Assembly: GCF_000801105.2 (NCBI RefSeq)
Contig: NW_026615395.1
Coordinates: forward strand, 1-64,000
From: Raphanus sativus
Lineage: Eukaryota; Streptophyta; Magnoliopsida; Brassicales; Brassicaceae
Direction of reading: 5' to 3'
Length of the DNA: 64,000 nt
Under the pieces are notes generated by a model that made no database searches, was not told the DNA's origin, and saw only the letters and a list, made by a program, of their open reading frames with translations. The position numbers and the translations under genes are program-made. How positions within the stretch are numbered: position 1 is the stretch's first letter; each line of letters starts with the position of its first letter. Below are positions 12,515-22,108 of this stretch, piece by piece.

Positions 12515-12780
12515 TTTTAAATTTAATATTAGTATAATATTACTAATTACAAAATTAATTAATGAATTATCTAGTAAAAATATTTTAAAACATCAATAAG
12601 ATTTTGTTAGATTTTTTTCAACATATTTTATTAAAACTAAAAAATAAAAATTTGTTGCTAAAATTAGTTTATTATTAATATCTTTATTGATTATTATGTA
12701 ATTATGAAATGGATCTAGTATAAATTTATTATGATGGATAAAATAATATATATCTTTTAATAGAGTAGATATCTATTAAT
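12120..12780 (-). mobile_element. two tandem Helitron-like remnants
   Basis: Two A/T-rich units (about 12120-12443 and 12515-12772) are similar to one another. Both share 'ttacaaaattaattaatg', 'aataagattttgttaga' and 'attgattattatgtaatta'. On the minus strand each begins with a Helitron-type 5' end (TCTTATCTACTAAAAGAGAAG and TCTACTCTATTAAAAG). Convincing 3' hairpins are degraded. They are separated by a (TA)n run at 12488-12513. Confidence 0.45.
12488..12513. repeat. (TA)n microsatellite
   Basis: An uninterrupted alternating TA tract lies between the two Helitron-like remnants. Confidence 0.9.
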
Positions 12781-12789
12781 CTTATCTTA

Positions 12790-13140
12790 GCTTATATCTG
12801 GAATGAATAAGATTAAAATCAATACAATTAACACGTATAAGAAAAAATTAACATGTTGATCTTGTAAATATACAAAAATAACAAACAGACGTGAACAAAA
12901 TAATATGTGAATATCATATTATTAATGCTACATATAAAGATTCAGTCAAAATAGCTTTACATTCTACATTTCTAATATATGATTCTATTTCAGAAGAAAG
13001 AAGTCTAGTCATATATTTATGGGTCTCTATATGATTAACATGCACAAAAATGAGAGAATATTGTTCTTTTTCTGGGAATTTCTTTCCAATTACAACATGG
13101 CACGAAAAGAAAGAATATGTCAAAATTACTGGAATTCAAA
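12790..13140 (+). repeat. relic of a CRP gene promoter
   Basis: This stretch aligns by eye with the upstream region of the CRP gene at 14009 (13565-13880). Shared words include 'aacatgttgatct', 'taatatatgattctat', 'gaatattgttc' and 'ggaattt(c/a)tttccaa'. No downstream coding exon follows, so it is a promoter-only remnant of the same duplicated family. Confidence 0.55.
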
Positions 13141-13198
13141 AAAAAAAGAAGAAGATAAATCTCTTCTCAATTCAAAATAATTTATTGAAATGTGAAAT

Positions 13199-14195
13199 AC
13201 TAATATAATTTAGATAATTAAATTATATTGAAATGTGAAATACTATTTTTTCAAAAATATATTTATATTGTAAATTTATTTAGAAATCAAAATTTCATTT
13301 TCTGGATATAAAATAATGATATTATTAAATAAAATAAATGAACTAATTATATTTTTTTTCTTAAATTTATAAATTATAAATGCAGATGCTTTTCAAAAAA
13401 ATTCATATGAGAACATTTGCCAGAGAGCATTTGGAGGATATTAGCATTTAGTATTATATCAACAACTAAGGCTAGAGTTAGTACTCTGTAGTTTTGTTGT
13501 CCACAACACAAAATGATCTATTCTCCTAATTACACACTTCTCCAGTTGACATTCTCTTAAGTTACCCTGAAATCAATACAAATAACAAACATGTTGATCT
13601 GGCAAATATAAAACAGATGTAATAAAATAATATATAAATAATTATATTATCATCCCATAATTTTGCATTGTACATTTTTCTAATATATGATTTTATATTC
13701 AAAACAAGAAAGAAAGAATTCTGGTCATATTTAAAAAATATTTCTCCTTTTCTAATATATGATTCTATTCTCAAAATGAGAAAAAAGAATTCTGGTCATA
13801 GTCAAAAATATTGTTCCTTTCTAGGAATTTATTTCCAAATAGTATATGGAATTAAAAAGAAGAATATAAAGTAAAAAATAATGCCATATATAATCTGTCC
13901 TCCATCGTATATATAAACCAACACAAATCAATCTAAACAAACAACAAACATCATTCTTACTACTCTTGAGTTTTAAACCTGTTTGAACAAAAAAAGGTTC
14001 TATCAGAAATGGCTCACAAAATGTGTATGGTGATGATGATGGTGATGGTATTGGTAACAGTGGAATGTGCTACTGTTAATCCAGGAATAGAAGACTACAA
14101 TACATGCGTCATCAATTGCGTTGACAAATGCGGCGGAGATTCGCATTGCGAATCTCGTTGCAGATGGAAGTGCCTCAAACCTAGCACACCACGAG
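13199..14195 (+). repeat. 1-kb near-identical duplication, copy 1 (other copy 20873-21869)
   Basis: From 'taatataatttagataatta' through the promoter, 5' UTR and most of exon 1 of a CRP gene, this stretch is almost identical to 20873-21869, with only scattered substitutions and 1-2 base indels. Similarity stops inside exon 1, right after the codons for KPSTP. Upstream of the start it contains an internal direct repeat of about 70 bp ('ctaatatatgatt...attctggtcata') at about 13678 and 13750. Confidence 0.9.
13908..13917 (+). promoter_or_regulatory. TATA box of CRP gene A
   Basis: TATATATAAA lies about 92 bases before the ATG at 14009. It is followed by a leader 'aaccaacacaaatcaatctaaacaaac' that recurs in all members of the cluster. 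The identical box is at 21585-21594 for gene C. Confidence 0.65.
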
Positions 14196-14417
14196 CGTCC
14201 CTCCCAGAGTACGTACTGCGATTACTTGTTTTCAAACTTTCTTTTGCTTAATTAATACAGTGTTGAATATTGATCTATGTATGTGGTCTTAATACAAAGG
14301 GATGAAGCAGTACTGCCACAAGAAGGTGATGGTACTATCTGTTTCAGAAATTGTAGGCTAACATGTGGCGCTGACATGGACTGCATGCACAAGTGTCAGA
14401 AGAACTGCCCCAACTAG
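14009..14417 (+). CDS. secreted double-module cysteine-rich peptide (gene A)
   Basis: Exons are 14009-14208 and 14300-14417, giving 105 aa with a phase-2 intron. Residues 1-21 are a Met/Val-rich hydrophobic signal peptide ending near VECA. The mature part has two modules, each C-x3-C-x3-C-x5-C-x3-C-x3-C: the first in exon 1 (CVINCVDKCGGDSHCESRC...), the second in exon 2 (CFRNCRLTCGADMDCMHKC...). They are joined by a Pro-rich linker at the splice junction. The spacing suggests two cystine-stapled alpha-hairpins, as in alpha-hairpinins but with three rather than two cross-links. I do not recognise a named family. Expected to be secreted; defence or signalling roles are only guesses. Exon 1 and the promoter are nearly identical to those of gene C, but exon 2 differs. 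Confidence 0.8.
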
Positions 14418-14759
14418 GACTACTCTTTTTTATTATCATACAAAAAACTCATATTTCTGATGATGATCCATGTGTTTTTTCATACGGCGATTTGAGTTTA
14501 TATCAATGTATTAAGATTAATCAGTTACGAGTAAAACTTTTCGTTATATATTGGGTCATGTTAAATCTCAAATGAAAAATACATAAACTATACGACTATA
14601 CCATTGATCGACCGATATGTATACTATCAAGGCATCAAGTAGATGAAAACGCAGATAACTCCTAACTTTTTTTTTGCTATACTGATGAGCCGGCTATATA
14701 TTATGGAGAAATATGTTTTACGTTAATTCTATTATTAGCAGGCTAAGTCAAGTATATTG

Positions 14760-15075
14760 CAAATTTTATTGATAACATCCATTGGCAGTCCAAAAGATAT
14801 TCTTAAATTTATATATATTAAAACGAACCTCGGAATAAATCATGAAGCACATTTTATAAATCACAAAACTCTTCTCTAAAACTCCAAACACATATCTATT
14901 TTTCAATGAGATCATAACTGCAGAGGTAGACCTTTCAGGAAGAGAAATCTCTCCCATTATACATATGATTTCATTCCAATTAGTATATGGCATAAGAAGA
15001 AAGAATAGATCAAAAGGACTGTTATTCAAACAAAAATAAATAATTTCAAACTAAAACAGTATATGCAATATAATG
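14760..15075 (+). repeat. second relic of a CRP-type promoter
   Basis: Words such as 'atgagatcataactg', 'aggaagagaaatctc', 'tacatatgatttcattccaattagtatatggcataagaagaaagaata' match the promoter layout seen before CRP genes A and C in diverged form. No CRP exon follows. A Helitron begins shortly after. Confidence 0.4.
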
Positions 15076-15131
15076 CGGGTGAAACAACACGAAAACTAGA
15101 AATGAAGGAATAAATAATTCTATGTACAGTA

Positions 15132-18034
15132 TCTATTATTATAAAGTAATGATGTTTCTTTCCTGCTGACACGTAGGATGCCATGTCACTAATTCAGTCG
15201 TCCAACATCTGACACGTGTCATCTTTAATGAAACGCAGCGTTCGTTTTTTTTTTGTTTCGTTCGGGCTTCGCTTGAGATTGGTGTCGCGCTCTGTTTTGA
15301 GGCGCAGTGACCACCTAACTATACGCGAAACCCTAATCCGTGTTCATCAACACGATTGTGTTCTTCGTTTCACTTCGATCTGGTGGAGCTGTGACGATCC
15401 GTTTCTGTAACGGAAGGCGTTGTGTTTCTACGTCTTTAATCACATTAGTTCGTAAACCCATGATGAGATTTTCAATCGCGTTGTTCCGTCGGCGAAGTCG
15501 GATATAAATTGGTTAGTATCTCTCTTCTGCGAATCGATCGTTGCTACTCATCTCACTTATATTCGAATCTAAATACTCATCTCTCTTAATGTTTAAGCTA
15601 ACTCCAAGGTTTTTCGACTTGAAATTGGGGTGGTGCTCATCCGTTGTCGAGGAGAAACCGTAATATTTCTGGGGAAGAAATGAAGGAGTTTGTCAACAAC
15701 TAAAGATTATTTCTTTCTTGAGCGATGACTTCAATATCTCAAGAGAGGTTTGTCGTCAAGAAGAAACATAATCTGACTGAGACTGGAGATTCCGATGCAA
15801 CGCTGAAAGAAAGATTGTATAGTTGCTTCCTGGGTATTTGTCTTCCCTTAGGAGCCCACGAAGAATATGGGACCAGGATCCGACTCTGCTTTTAGATCTG
15901 CTTCAGAGTATTTCATGAAGTCTGACACATTGGCAGGTAGTTTTTGTTTTTTCTCCGTTTCGAGAAACATTAACCCTTTGTTTGTTGACCAATGGTGTCT
16001 TTGATATTCTCTAGAACTATCAAAAGAGATGGAAACTACTTCGTTAAGACAACATAGTAGCCCTTCTGTGTCCAATAGCGGCCACAACTTCATCACCATT
16101 GAGATATCAGTACTTCAAGTTTATGATGTAGATAGAAGAGGTTAGTAGTATACAAAAAATTTAGCCACCTTTTTGACTTTAATAGTGTTTCTATGCAAAA
16201 GTCTTTGTCATTGAAAAACAGAGCTGAATTATATGGTTGCTTTCTTTTTTGTTTTTGGTTATAACAGAGCTCCCATGAAGAGAGCCAACCAGAACCGTCT
16301 CTTCTCTCTGCGGCCTCACCATCTCACTTATATCTAGAACCAATGAATACACATTAGTTTTTAAGCCGCCCTTGGTCGATATGAAATTATTTCAGCAAGA
16401 GGTATGAGTGTTTTTTCTTTCTTAAAACTATACTTACTACTGAACTTAGGAGTTAGAACTCTTCAATTAGTTATTAGCTGATATTGACTCATCTCCAACA
16501 AAAATCAGGTGAAGCAAAGAGACAGACTTCGTAACCAATTTGAAGAAAAAAAAACATCCTATGAAAAAAACAGTCTATAAGTGCATTAAAGTGGTTTTGG
16601 ATGCCTGAAGTGTTGTACATGAAAACAGAAATTTCTAACCAGGTTTTCAACCCGGCTTTTCATCAATATACCATTTTATCCTACTCAGCTTTGTTCTGCT
16701 GACCATTCATGAGCTCCTCTTTGACTCCATCAATGAACTCATCTTTGAGTTCTACAAGTTTCTTCAGTGAGTCTCTTTTTGTTAAACCAAGAACCCAAGT
16801 CTTCTCATTCAAAAATAAAAAAAGTCTTCTCATTCAGTGGCGAGAGCATCGGCCACGAGGCTAATAAAGAGGTTTAATGTCGTCTCTTCCCGTTGTAATT
16901 TGATATCAGGTGAATAACCTGACAAAATAATATTTAAAAATTAACACCAGCAGTTTAAACAAATATCCACGCCACAAACAAATATACAAACATATTCACT
17001 CTGTTGTTTTTAAAGAAAAAATTATATTCACTCTGTCGCTGAAAAATGGATTGACATTTATGATATTACAGAACGCAAAAACACAGAAGGTTTAAATAAA
17101 AATTAGAAATTCTTCACCAGAAGACGGTCCGTGATTGACCATGATAATGCATATGTAAGTTGTCGAGGTTTACAGTTTGTGAGCTCTTTAGAGTTTTGCT
17201 AGAGTCTGATTGTGGGGTTCCCACGAAACAGTTTCAAATCATACTTATAAGAACTTGGATCTAACTTAAGATTCTCTTGGGTGAATAAACAACTTCTAAT
17301 TATGTTATTGATACTTGAACAGTAGGAACAAGAGTGCTGTAAATGTAAATGTTGTGTGGTTTCAGTGCATAAAGGATTTGGATTCAAGTATGTAGACTTC
17401 ATAAAAAATTGGAACGGGTCCAAATTTTTGATATTGGTAAACGAAAGAAGGAGATAATGACCGTTGGGGTAGTGGTGGACTAGACTAAGATTACTGAAAT
17501 GAGAGAGCAGAAGAAGGATTTGATAAATAAGGTACATGATTTCATTTCATAAACACATTTCTATGCTACAGATGTTGGAATACGCTTCATTTGTTGTGAG
17601 GGTTTACAGGAATCTACGGCTGGGTCTGGATTGGTATAAAATACTTTTTTTTAATCAATAGAACCTTATCCATTTACTTACGGAGCAATGCAAATGTGAT
17701 ATCTAGAGTTCTTGGGTTTTTAATTAGACATTTTATATGTACCCTTTCTAAAAAAACATGTATATACATGTACATGTATAAAGAGTAACGATAGTTTCAT
17801 ATTATTTATCTATCTATCTTAAGATATTTTTAGTTTATAATGAAAAGAAAAATAATATTGTTTTGACAATTTATAATAGTTAGACAAGTGTAGTTCCTAA
17901 AATGAACAGTGAAAAATGTTGTAAAAATTATGAACTTAAGTATTATTTTAAATTAAAATAAATTAGACATTTAAAACTATTTGCATTATTTGTTTTTTAA
18001 TCGTCTGTCCGCCCGTAGGGCGGGTTTACCCTAG
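15132..18034 (+). mobile_element. 2.9-kb non-autonomous Helitron ending at the promoter of CRP gene B
   Basis: The 5' end TCTATTATTATAAAG at 15132 follows an A. The 3' end has hairpin CCGCCC/GGGCGG at about 18009-18024, six bases, then CTAG at 18031-18034 followed by T. These meet the Helitron rules (TC...CTAG between A and T). The 5' segment is less A/T-rich than its surroundings and includes short spliced-looking ORF pieces at 15724-16145 that I cannot assign. They could be captured gene fragments. There is no Rep/helicase ORF, so it is non-autonomous. The 3' end lies within 10 bases of the TATA region of the next CRP gene. Confidence 0.65.
15724..16145 (+). other. possible captured gene fragment inside Helitron, unidentified
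   Basis: A short ORF starts at 15724 (MTSISQERFVVKKKHNL). A second exon-like piece (about 16013-16145, 'ELSKEMETTSLRQHSS...') ends in a stop. The base composition is more gene-like than the surrounding A/T-rich DNA. I recognise no domain and no named protein. Plant Helitrons often carry such exon fragments; that is the only reason for this suggestion. Confidence 0.25.
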
Positions 18035-18154
18035 TATAATATATAATACATAAACACACACAAATTAAATCAAACAAACAACAAACATCAATCTTACAGT
18101 CTTACTACTCCTAAGTTTTGAACCTGTTTGAACCAAAAAAAAGTTCTATCACAA

Positions 18155-18618
18155 ATGGCTCAAAAAAATTATATGGTGATGATGATGGTATTGGTAACAG
18201 TGGAATGTGCTACTATTCATCAACCGAAAGAAGACTACGAAACATGCGTCAAAAAATGCATTATCAATTGCGGCATAATCATAGATGACAGGTGCCATTT
18301 AAATTGCAGATTCATTTGCCCCAAACCTCACACACTACCGTTTCTCCCAAAGTACGTACAGCGTATTCCTTCTCCTTAATTAAAATATTTTGTTCATAGC
18401 TTAACATGTTACCAAAAAAAAAAAAAAAAATATATATTTTGTTCATGTTTATTACTGTATTGAATATTGATGTATGTATATATGTGGTCTTAATACAAAG
18501 GTATGAAGCAATATTGCCACAACAAGGTAGAAACGCTATCTGCTACAGAAACTGTGCCATCAAATGTGGCAATGACGAAGCTTGCATGCACGATTGTTTC
18601 AAGAAATGCCCCCTGTAG
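18155..18618 (+). CDS. secreted double-module cysteine-rich peptide (gene B)
   Basis: Exons are 18155-18351 and 18501-18618, giving 104 aa with the same phase-2 intron as gene A. The signal peptide runs from residue 1 to about 19. Module 1 has spacing C-x3-C-x3-C-x7-C-x3-C-x3-C and module 2 (CYRNCAIKCGNDEACMHDC...) has C-x3-C-x3-C-x5-C-x3-C-x3-C. An in-frame upstream ATG at 18128 exists, but the ATG at 18155 aligns with the starts of the sister genes and begins the signal peptide. The 5' leader from about 18035 resembles that of gene A, but everything upstream of it is Helitron, so the native promoter has been replaced or displaced. No frame damage is seen. Confidence 0.75.
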
Positions 18619-18829
18619 GACTACTATTTTTTTAGTTATCGATCACACAAAATACTCAAAAAATTTATGATGGTCCATGTGTTTTTTCATACGAAAATTT
18701 GAGTTTATATCAATGTATTAAGTGTTTTAACTTCGTTCCAGAAAAAAAAATGGAATATGAGTAAACAAAAACTGGTTTTATATGGGTATGTCTAATCTCA
18801 AATAAAAAATACATAAATTTGAGTTTTTT

Positions 18830-18958
18830 ACGGAACCAATAATGCCAGACAACAATGCTAGCTGCTACAGAGATTGTAGAAAGAAATGTGGTTATAATGC
18901 AGACGCAGATTGTTTCGAACCTTGTATAAGTAAATCCCCCAAAAGTACTATTTTCTAA
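18830..18958 (+). pseudogene. orphan second exon of a CRP gene (B')
   Basis: An open stretch encodes EPIMPDNNASCYRDCRKKCGY...CFEPCISKS and ends at a TAA at 18956-18958. It matches module 2 with a 7-residue loop. The sixth cysteine is replaced by serine, and there is no splice acceptor or first exon in front of it. I read it as a decayed exon-2 relic. Its 3' flank ('ctaattctcagacaaagcgttcac') recurs at about 27495 and 33275. Confidence 0.65.
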
Positions 18959-19071
18959 TTCTCAGACAAAGCGTTCACTTCTGTTATGATCCATTGTTTT
19001 TGTCAGTAAAACATATTAATGATATGAACTGTGAAAGAACTTCAAGATATACTCAAGATATATTATTATAG

Positions 19072-19706
19072 TAGGTGTTTTCCTGCACCATGTACCATGT
19101 GCAGTAAGGAATTTTTAAATCTAATCTATATTTTTTTCTATTAAATATTATAAATTTTAATATTTTCTTAATAGTATTTAATATATATTTGATATATATT
19201 AAATCAATTTGTATAAAACAAACAAAAATTATATAAAATTTTATAATTATCAAAAGTTTAGCCTAAACAATATTTATAAAATTTATCAAAAAATTTGAAA
19301 CTAATGATCTTACGATTAGATATTTAATTTTTAAAATATTATAGAAAATTTTGAAAGCTTTAGTAATACAAATTGTATAATTATACAAAAATAATAATAT
19401 TTCGAAATTTGATATATTATATATGAACATATTTATTTTATAGATGTGATATATGAGCTATTACCATATTTTTAAAAAATTACCAAAAAGAAATATAATA
19501 TTAAATGTAATATATGAATTATTACCATATTATAATAAGAAATATTAATATAAATGTAATATATGATTACCATATTTTAATAAGTTTTCCAAAAATATAA
19601 ATCAACATTAAATAAAATTACCTATGTCATCTTTTTTGGAAATCATGTCATCAATTTCAGTAGCCATGTCATATTTGTTTTGTAAAATTGATTATATAGA
19701 AGATAT
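19072..19706 (-). mobile_element. Helitron-like insertion in a SYP21/CRP 3' relic
   Basis: On the minus strand the unit starts TCTTCTATATAATCAATTTTAC and shows the 'ACATGGCTAC...GATGACATG' words typical of Brassicaceae Helitron 5' ends. Near its 3' end is a palindrome, CTGCAC...GTGCAG (19090-19111). The expected CTAG reads CTAC, so the terminus is mutated or misplaced. It interrupts sequence that is continuous at 33290-33370. Confidence 0.45.
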
Positions 19707-19719
19707 GTGACAAAATTAC

Positions 19720-20560
19720 TTCGTAAATATAGTCCCGGAGATCTTCAGAAAATGGACCAGTGATAAACAAGAACAGATAACTACAGCTTTTTCATATTAT
19801 AATCTACAAATAAGTAAATGAAATAGATTTTCAGGGGACATTGTGAAGGGGATATAAACGAAGGATAACATATATCAAACAATTTACTACCATTTTTTTT
19901 GGGCTGAACAATTTACTACCATAATAGCGAATAATATTTGGTTTGAGAGAATGATCGTTATGTTGTTTCTGTTACATATTACTTTTATGTTCATATATCA
20001 CTATACTCTGTGGTCCCTGACCGATTCGTTATTCACACTAATCATACATGTTGATTTATTATATATTTTGCTATAACGATCCTTAAGATAGATTAACCCA
20101 TACAACATTCACATGATGAGAAATCAAGATTAAGTTCAATTACATGGGAAGGACAATGGAGTAAAAATACTCCCTCCATTTCATATTATTTGTCGTTCTA
20201 GGTTTATGTACACAAATTAAGAACACATTTAATTTTACATATTTTTCAAAATAAAAACACTATTACCAATACACCTAACCATATATCAACTAATAGAAAA
20301 ATATAATAGAGAATATTCCAATAAATTTTGTATTGAAAACCGAAAACGACATTTATTTTGAAACGAAAATTCTACTCTAAAACGACAAGTAATTCGAAAC
20401 GGAGGGAGTAATATTTTCTTGAAGTAAAATGAATCTTTACATTAAATATTAACTTCAATGAGTAATTTGTATAGTTTTCGTCCACTCTGTATTCTCTTGA
20501 TGCTTGGAGTGACCAAGACCCTGATTGGCAAGACAGATGATAAAGCAGTAGCAATATGCT
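19720..20560 (-). pseudogene. degenerate copy of the SYP21 3' end
   Basis: By-eye alignment with 33360-33830 (downstream and last exon of SYP21) is clear. Shared words are 'atggaccaatgattaacaag', 'tttttcatattataat', 'aaatcaagatt', 'cgattacatggga' and the last-exon region 'agaccaag'. The copy is decayed and split by a Stowaway MITE at 20170-20408. It lies just downstream of the CRP B' relic, the same arrangement as at 27.5 kb and 33.2 kb. Confidence 0.65.
20170..20408. mobile_element. Stowaway-type MITE (Tc1/mariner), 239 bp
   Basis: Terminal inverted repeats CTCCCTCCATTTC and, from the other end, CTCCCTCCGTTTC extend about 30 bp inward with good matching (GTCGTTCTAGG versus GTCGTTTTAGA). TA dinucleotides flank both ends (20168-20169 and 20409-20410). 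This is the classic Stowaway structure, with no ORF. Confidence 0.9.
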
Positions 20561-20872
20561 ATAGAAACAATATGCTGCAGAAACTATATATTTTTGCTTA
20601 ACTATTTAATAGATTGATTGGTAGAGCAGTATGAACATGCTATTTAAAATTATTATAAAAATTAGTAGTACAATATATAATATATTATTAATAATGAATA
20701 TATTTCAAATATATATTTATATTAATATATACAATAAAAAGATATATAATTATTTATTTTATTTACTAATTTCAAAATTATGTTTATATCGAAAATATTA
20801 TTTTAAAAATACATTTCAATTAAAATAGATATTTTAAAATAATATTTTATATTTAAATATAATTTAATTTAT

Positions 20873-21869
20873 TAATATAATATAATTTAGATAATTAAGT
20901 TATATTGAAATGTGAAATACTATTTTTCAAAAATATATTTATATTGTAAATTTATTTTAGAAATCAAAATTTCATTTTCTGGATATGAAAAAAATGATAT
21001 TATTAAATAAAATAAATGAACTAATTATATTTTTTTCTTAAATTTATAAATTATAAATGCAAATGCTCTTAAAAAAAATCATATGAGAACATTTGCCAGA
21101 GAGCATTTAGAGGATATTAGCATTTAGTATTATATCAACAACTAAGGCTAGAGTTAGTACTCTGTAATTTTTTTGTCCACAACACAAAATGATCTATTCT
21201 CCTAATTACATACTTCTCCGGTTGACATTCTCTTAAGTTACCCTGAAATCAATACAAATAACAAACATGTTGATCTGGCAAATATAAAACAGACGTAAAT
21301 AAAATAATATATAAATAATTATATTATCATCCCATAATTTTGCATTGTACATTTTTCTAATATATGATTTTATTTCAAAACAAGAAAGAAAGAATTCTGG
21401 TCATATTTAAAAAATATTTCTCCTTTTCTAATATATGATTCTATTCTCAAAATGAGAAAGAAAGAATTCTGGTCATAGTCAAAAATATTGTTCCTTTCTA
21501 GGAATTTATTTCCAAATAGTATATGGAATTAAAAAGAAGAATATAAAGTAAAAAATAATGCCATATATAATCTGTCCTCCATCGTATATATAAACCAACA
21601 CAAATCAATCTAAACAAACAACAAACATCATTCTTACTACTCTTGAGTTTTAAACCTGTTTGAACAAAAAAAGGTTCTATCAGAAATGGCTCACAAAATG
21701 TGTATGGTGATGATGATGGTGATGGTATTGGTAACAGTGGAATGTGCTACTGTTAATCCAGGAATAGAAGACTACAATACATGCGTCATCAATTGCGTTG
21801 ACAAATGCGGCGGAGATTCGCATTGCGAATCTCGTTGCAGATGGAAGTGCCTCAAACCTAGCACACCAC
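20873..21869 (+). repeat. 1-kb near-identical duplication, copy 2
   Basis: This is the partner of 13199-14195. It covers A/T-rich upstream DNA, promoter, TATA box (21585-21594), leader and most of exon 1 of CRP gene C. Very few differences suggest a recent duplication or gene conversion. Confidence 0.9.
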
Positions 21870-22108
21870 ATGTTATCCCAAAGTACGTATTGCGTATTCC
21901 TTCTCTTCAAAATATTTTGTTCTTGATTTATTACTGTATTGAATATTGATGTATTTATGTGGTCTTAATACAAAGGGATGAAGCAATATTGCCACCAGTA
22001 GGTGACTACCTTACCTGCGCACATTATTGTCGCATCAGATGTGGCGAGGACCAATATTGCTTCAAAACCTGTATGGAGGATTGCCCCTTCAAGGACTCTC
22101 TATTTTAA
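21686..22108 (+). CDS. secreted double-module cysteine-rich peptide (gene C)
   Basis: Exons are 21686-21882 and 21976-22108, giving 109 aa. The signal peptide and module 1 are identical to gene A through KPSTP; the linker then differs (HVIPK instead of RASLPE). Module 2 (CAHYCRIRCGEDQYCFKTC...) keeps C-x3-C-x3-C-x5-C-x3-C-x3-C but is otherwise clearly different from the module 2 of A and B and has a longer tail, PFKDSLF. The gene is thus a mosaic: a promoter and first hairpin shared with A, joined to its own second hairpin. Function unknown; secretion is predicted from the signal peptide. Confidence 0.8.
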
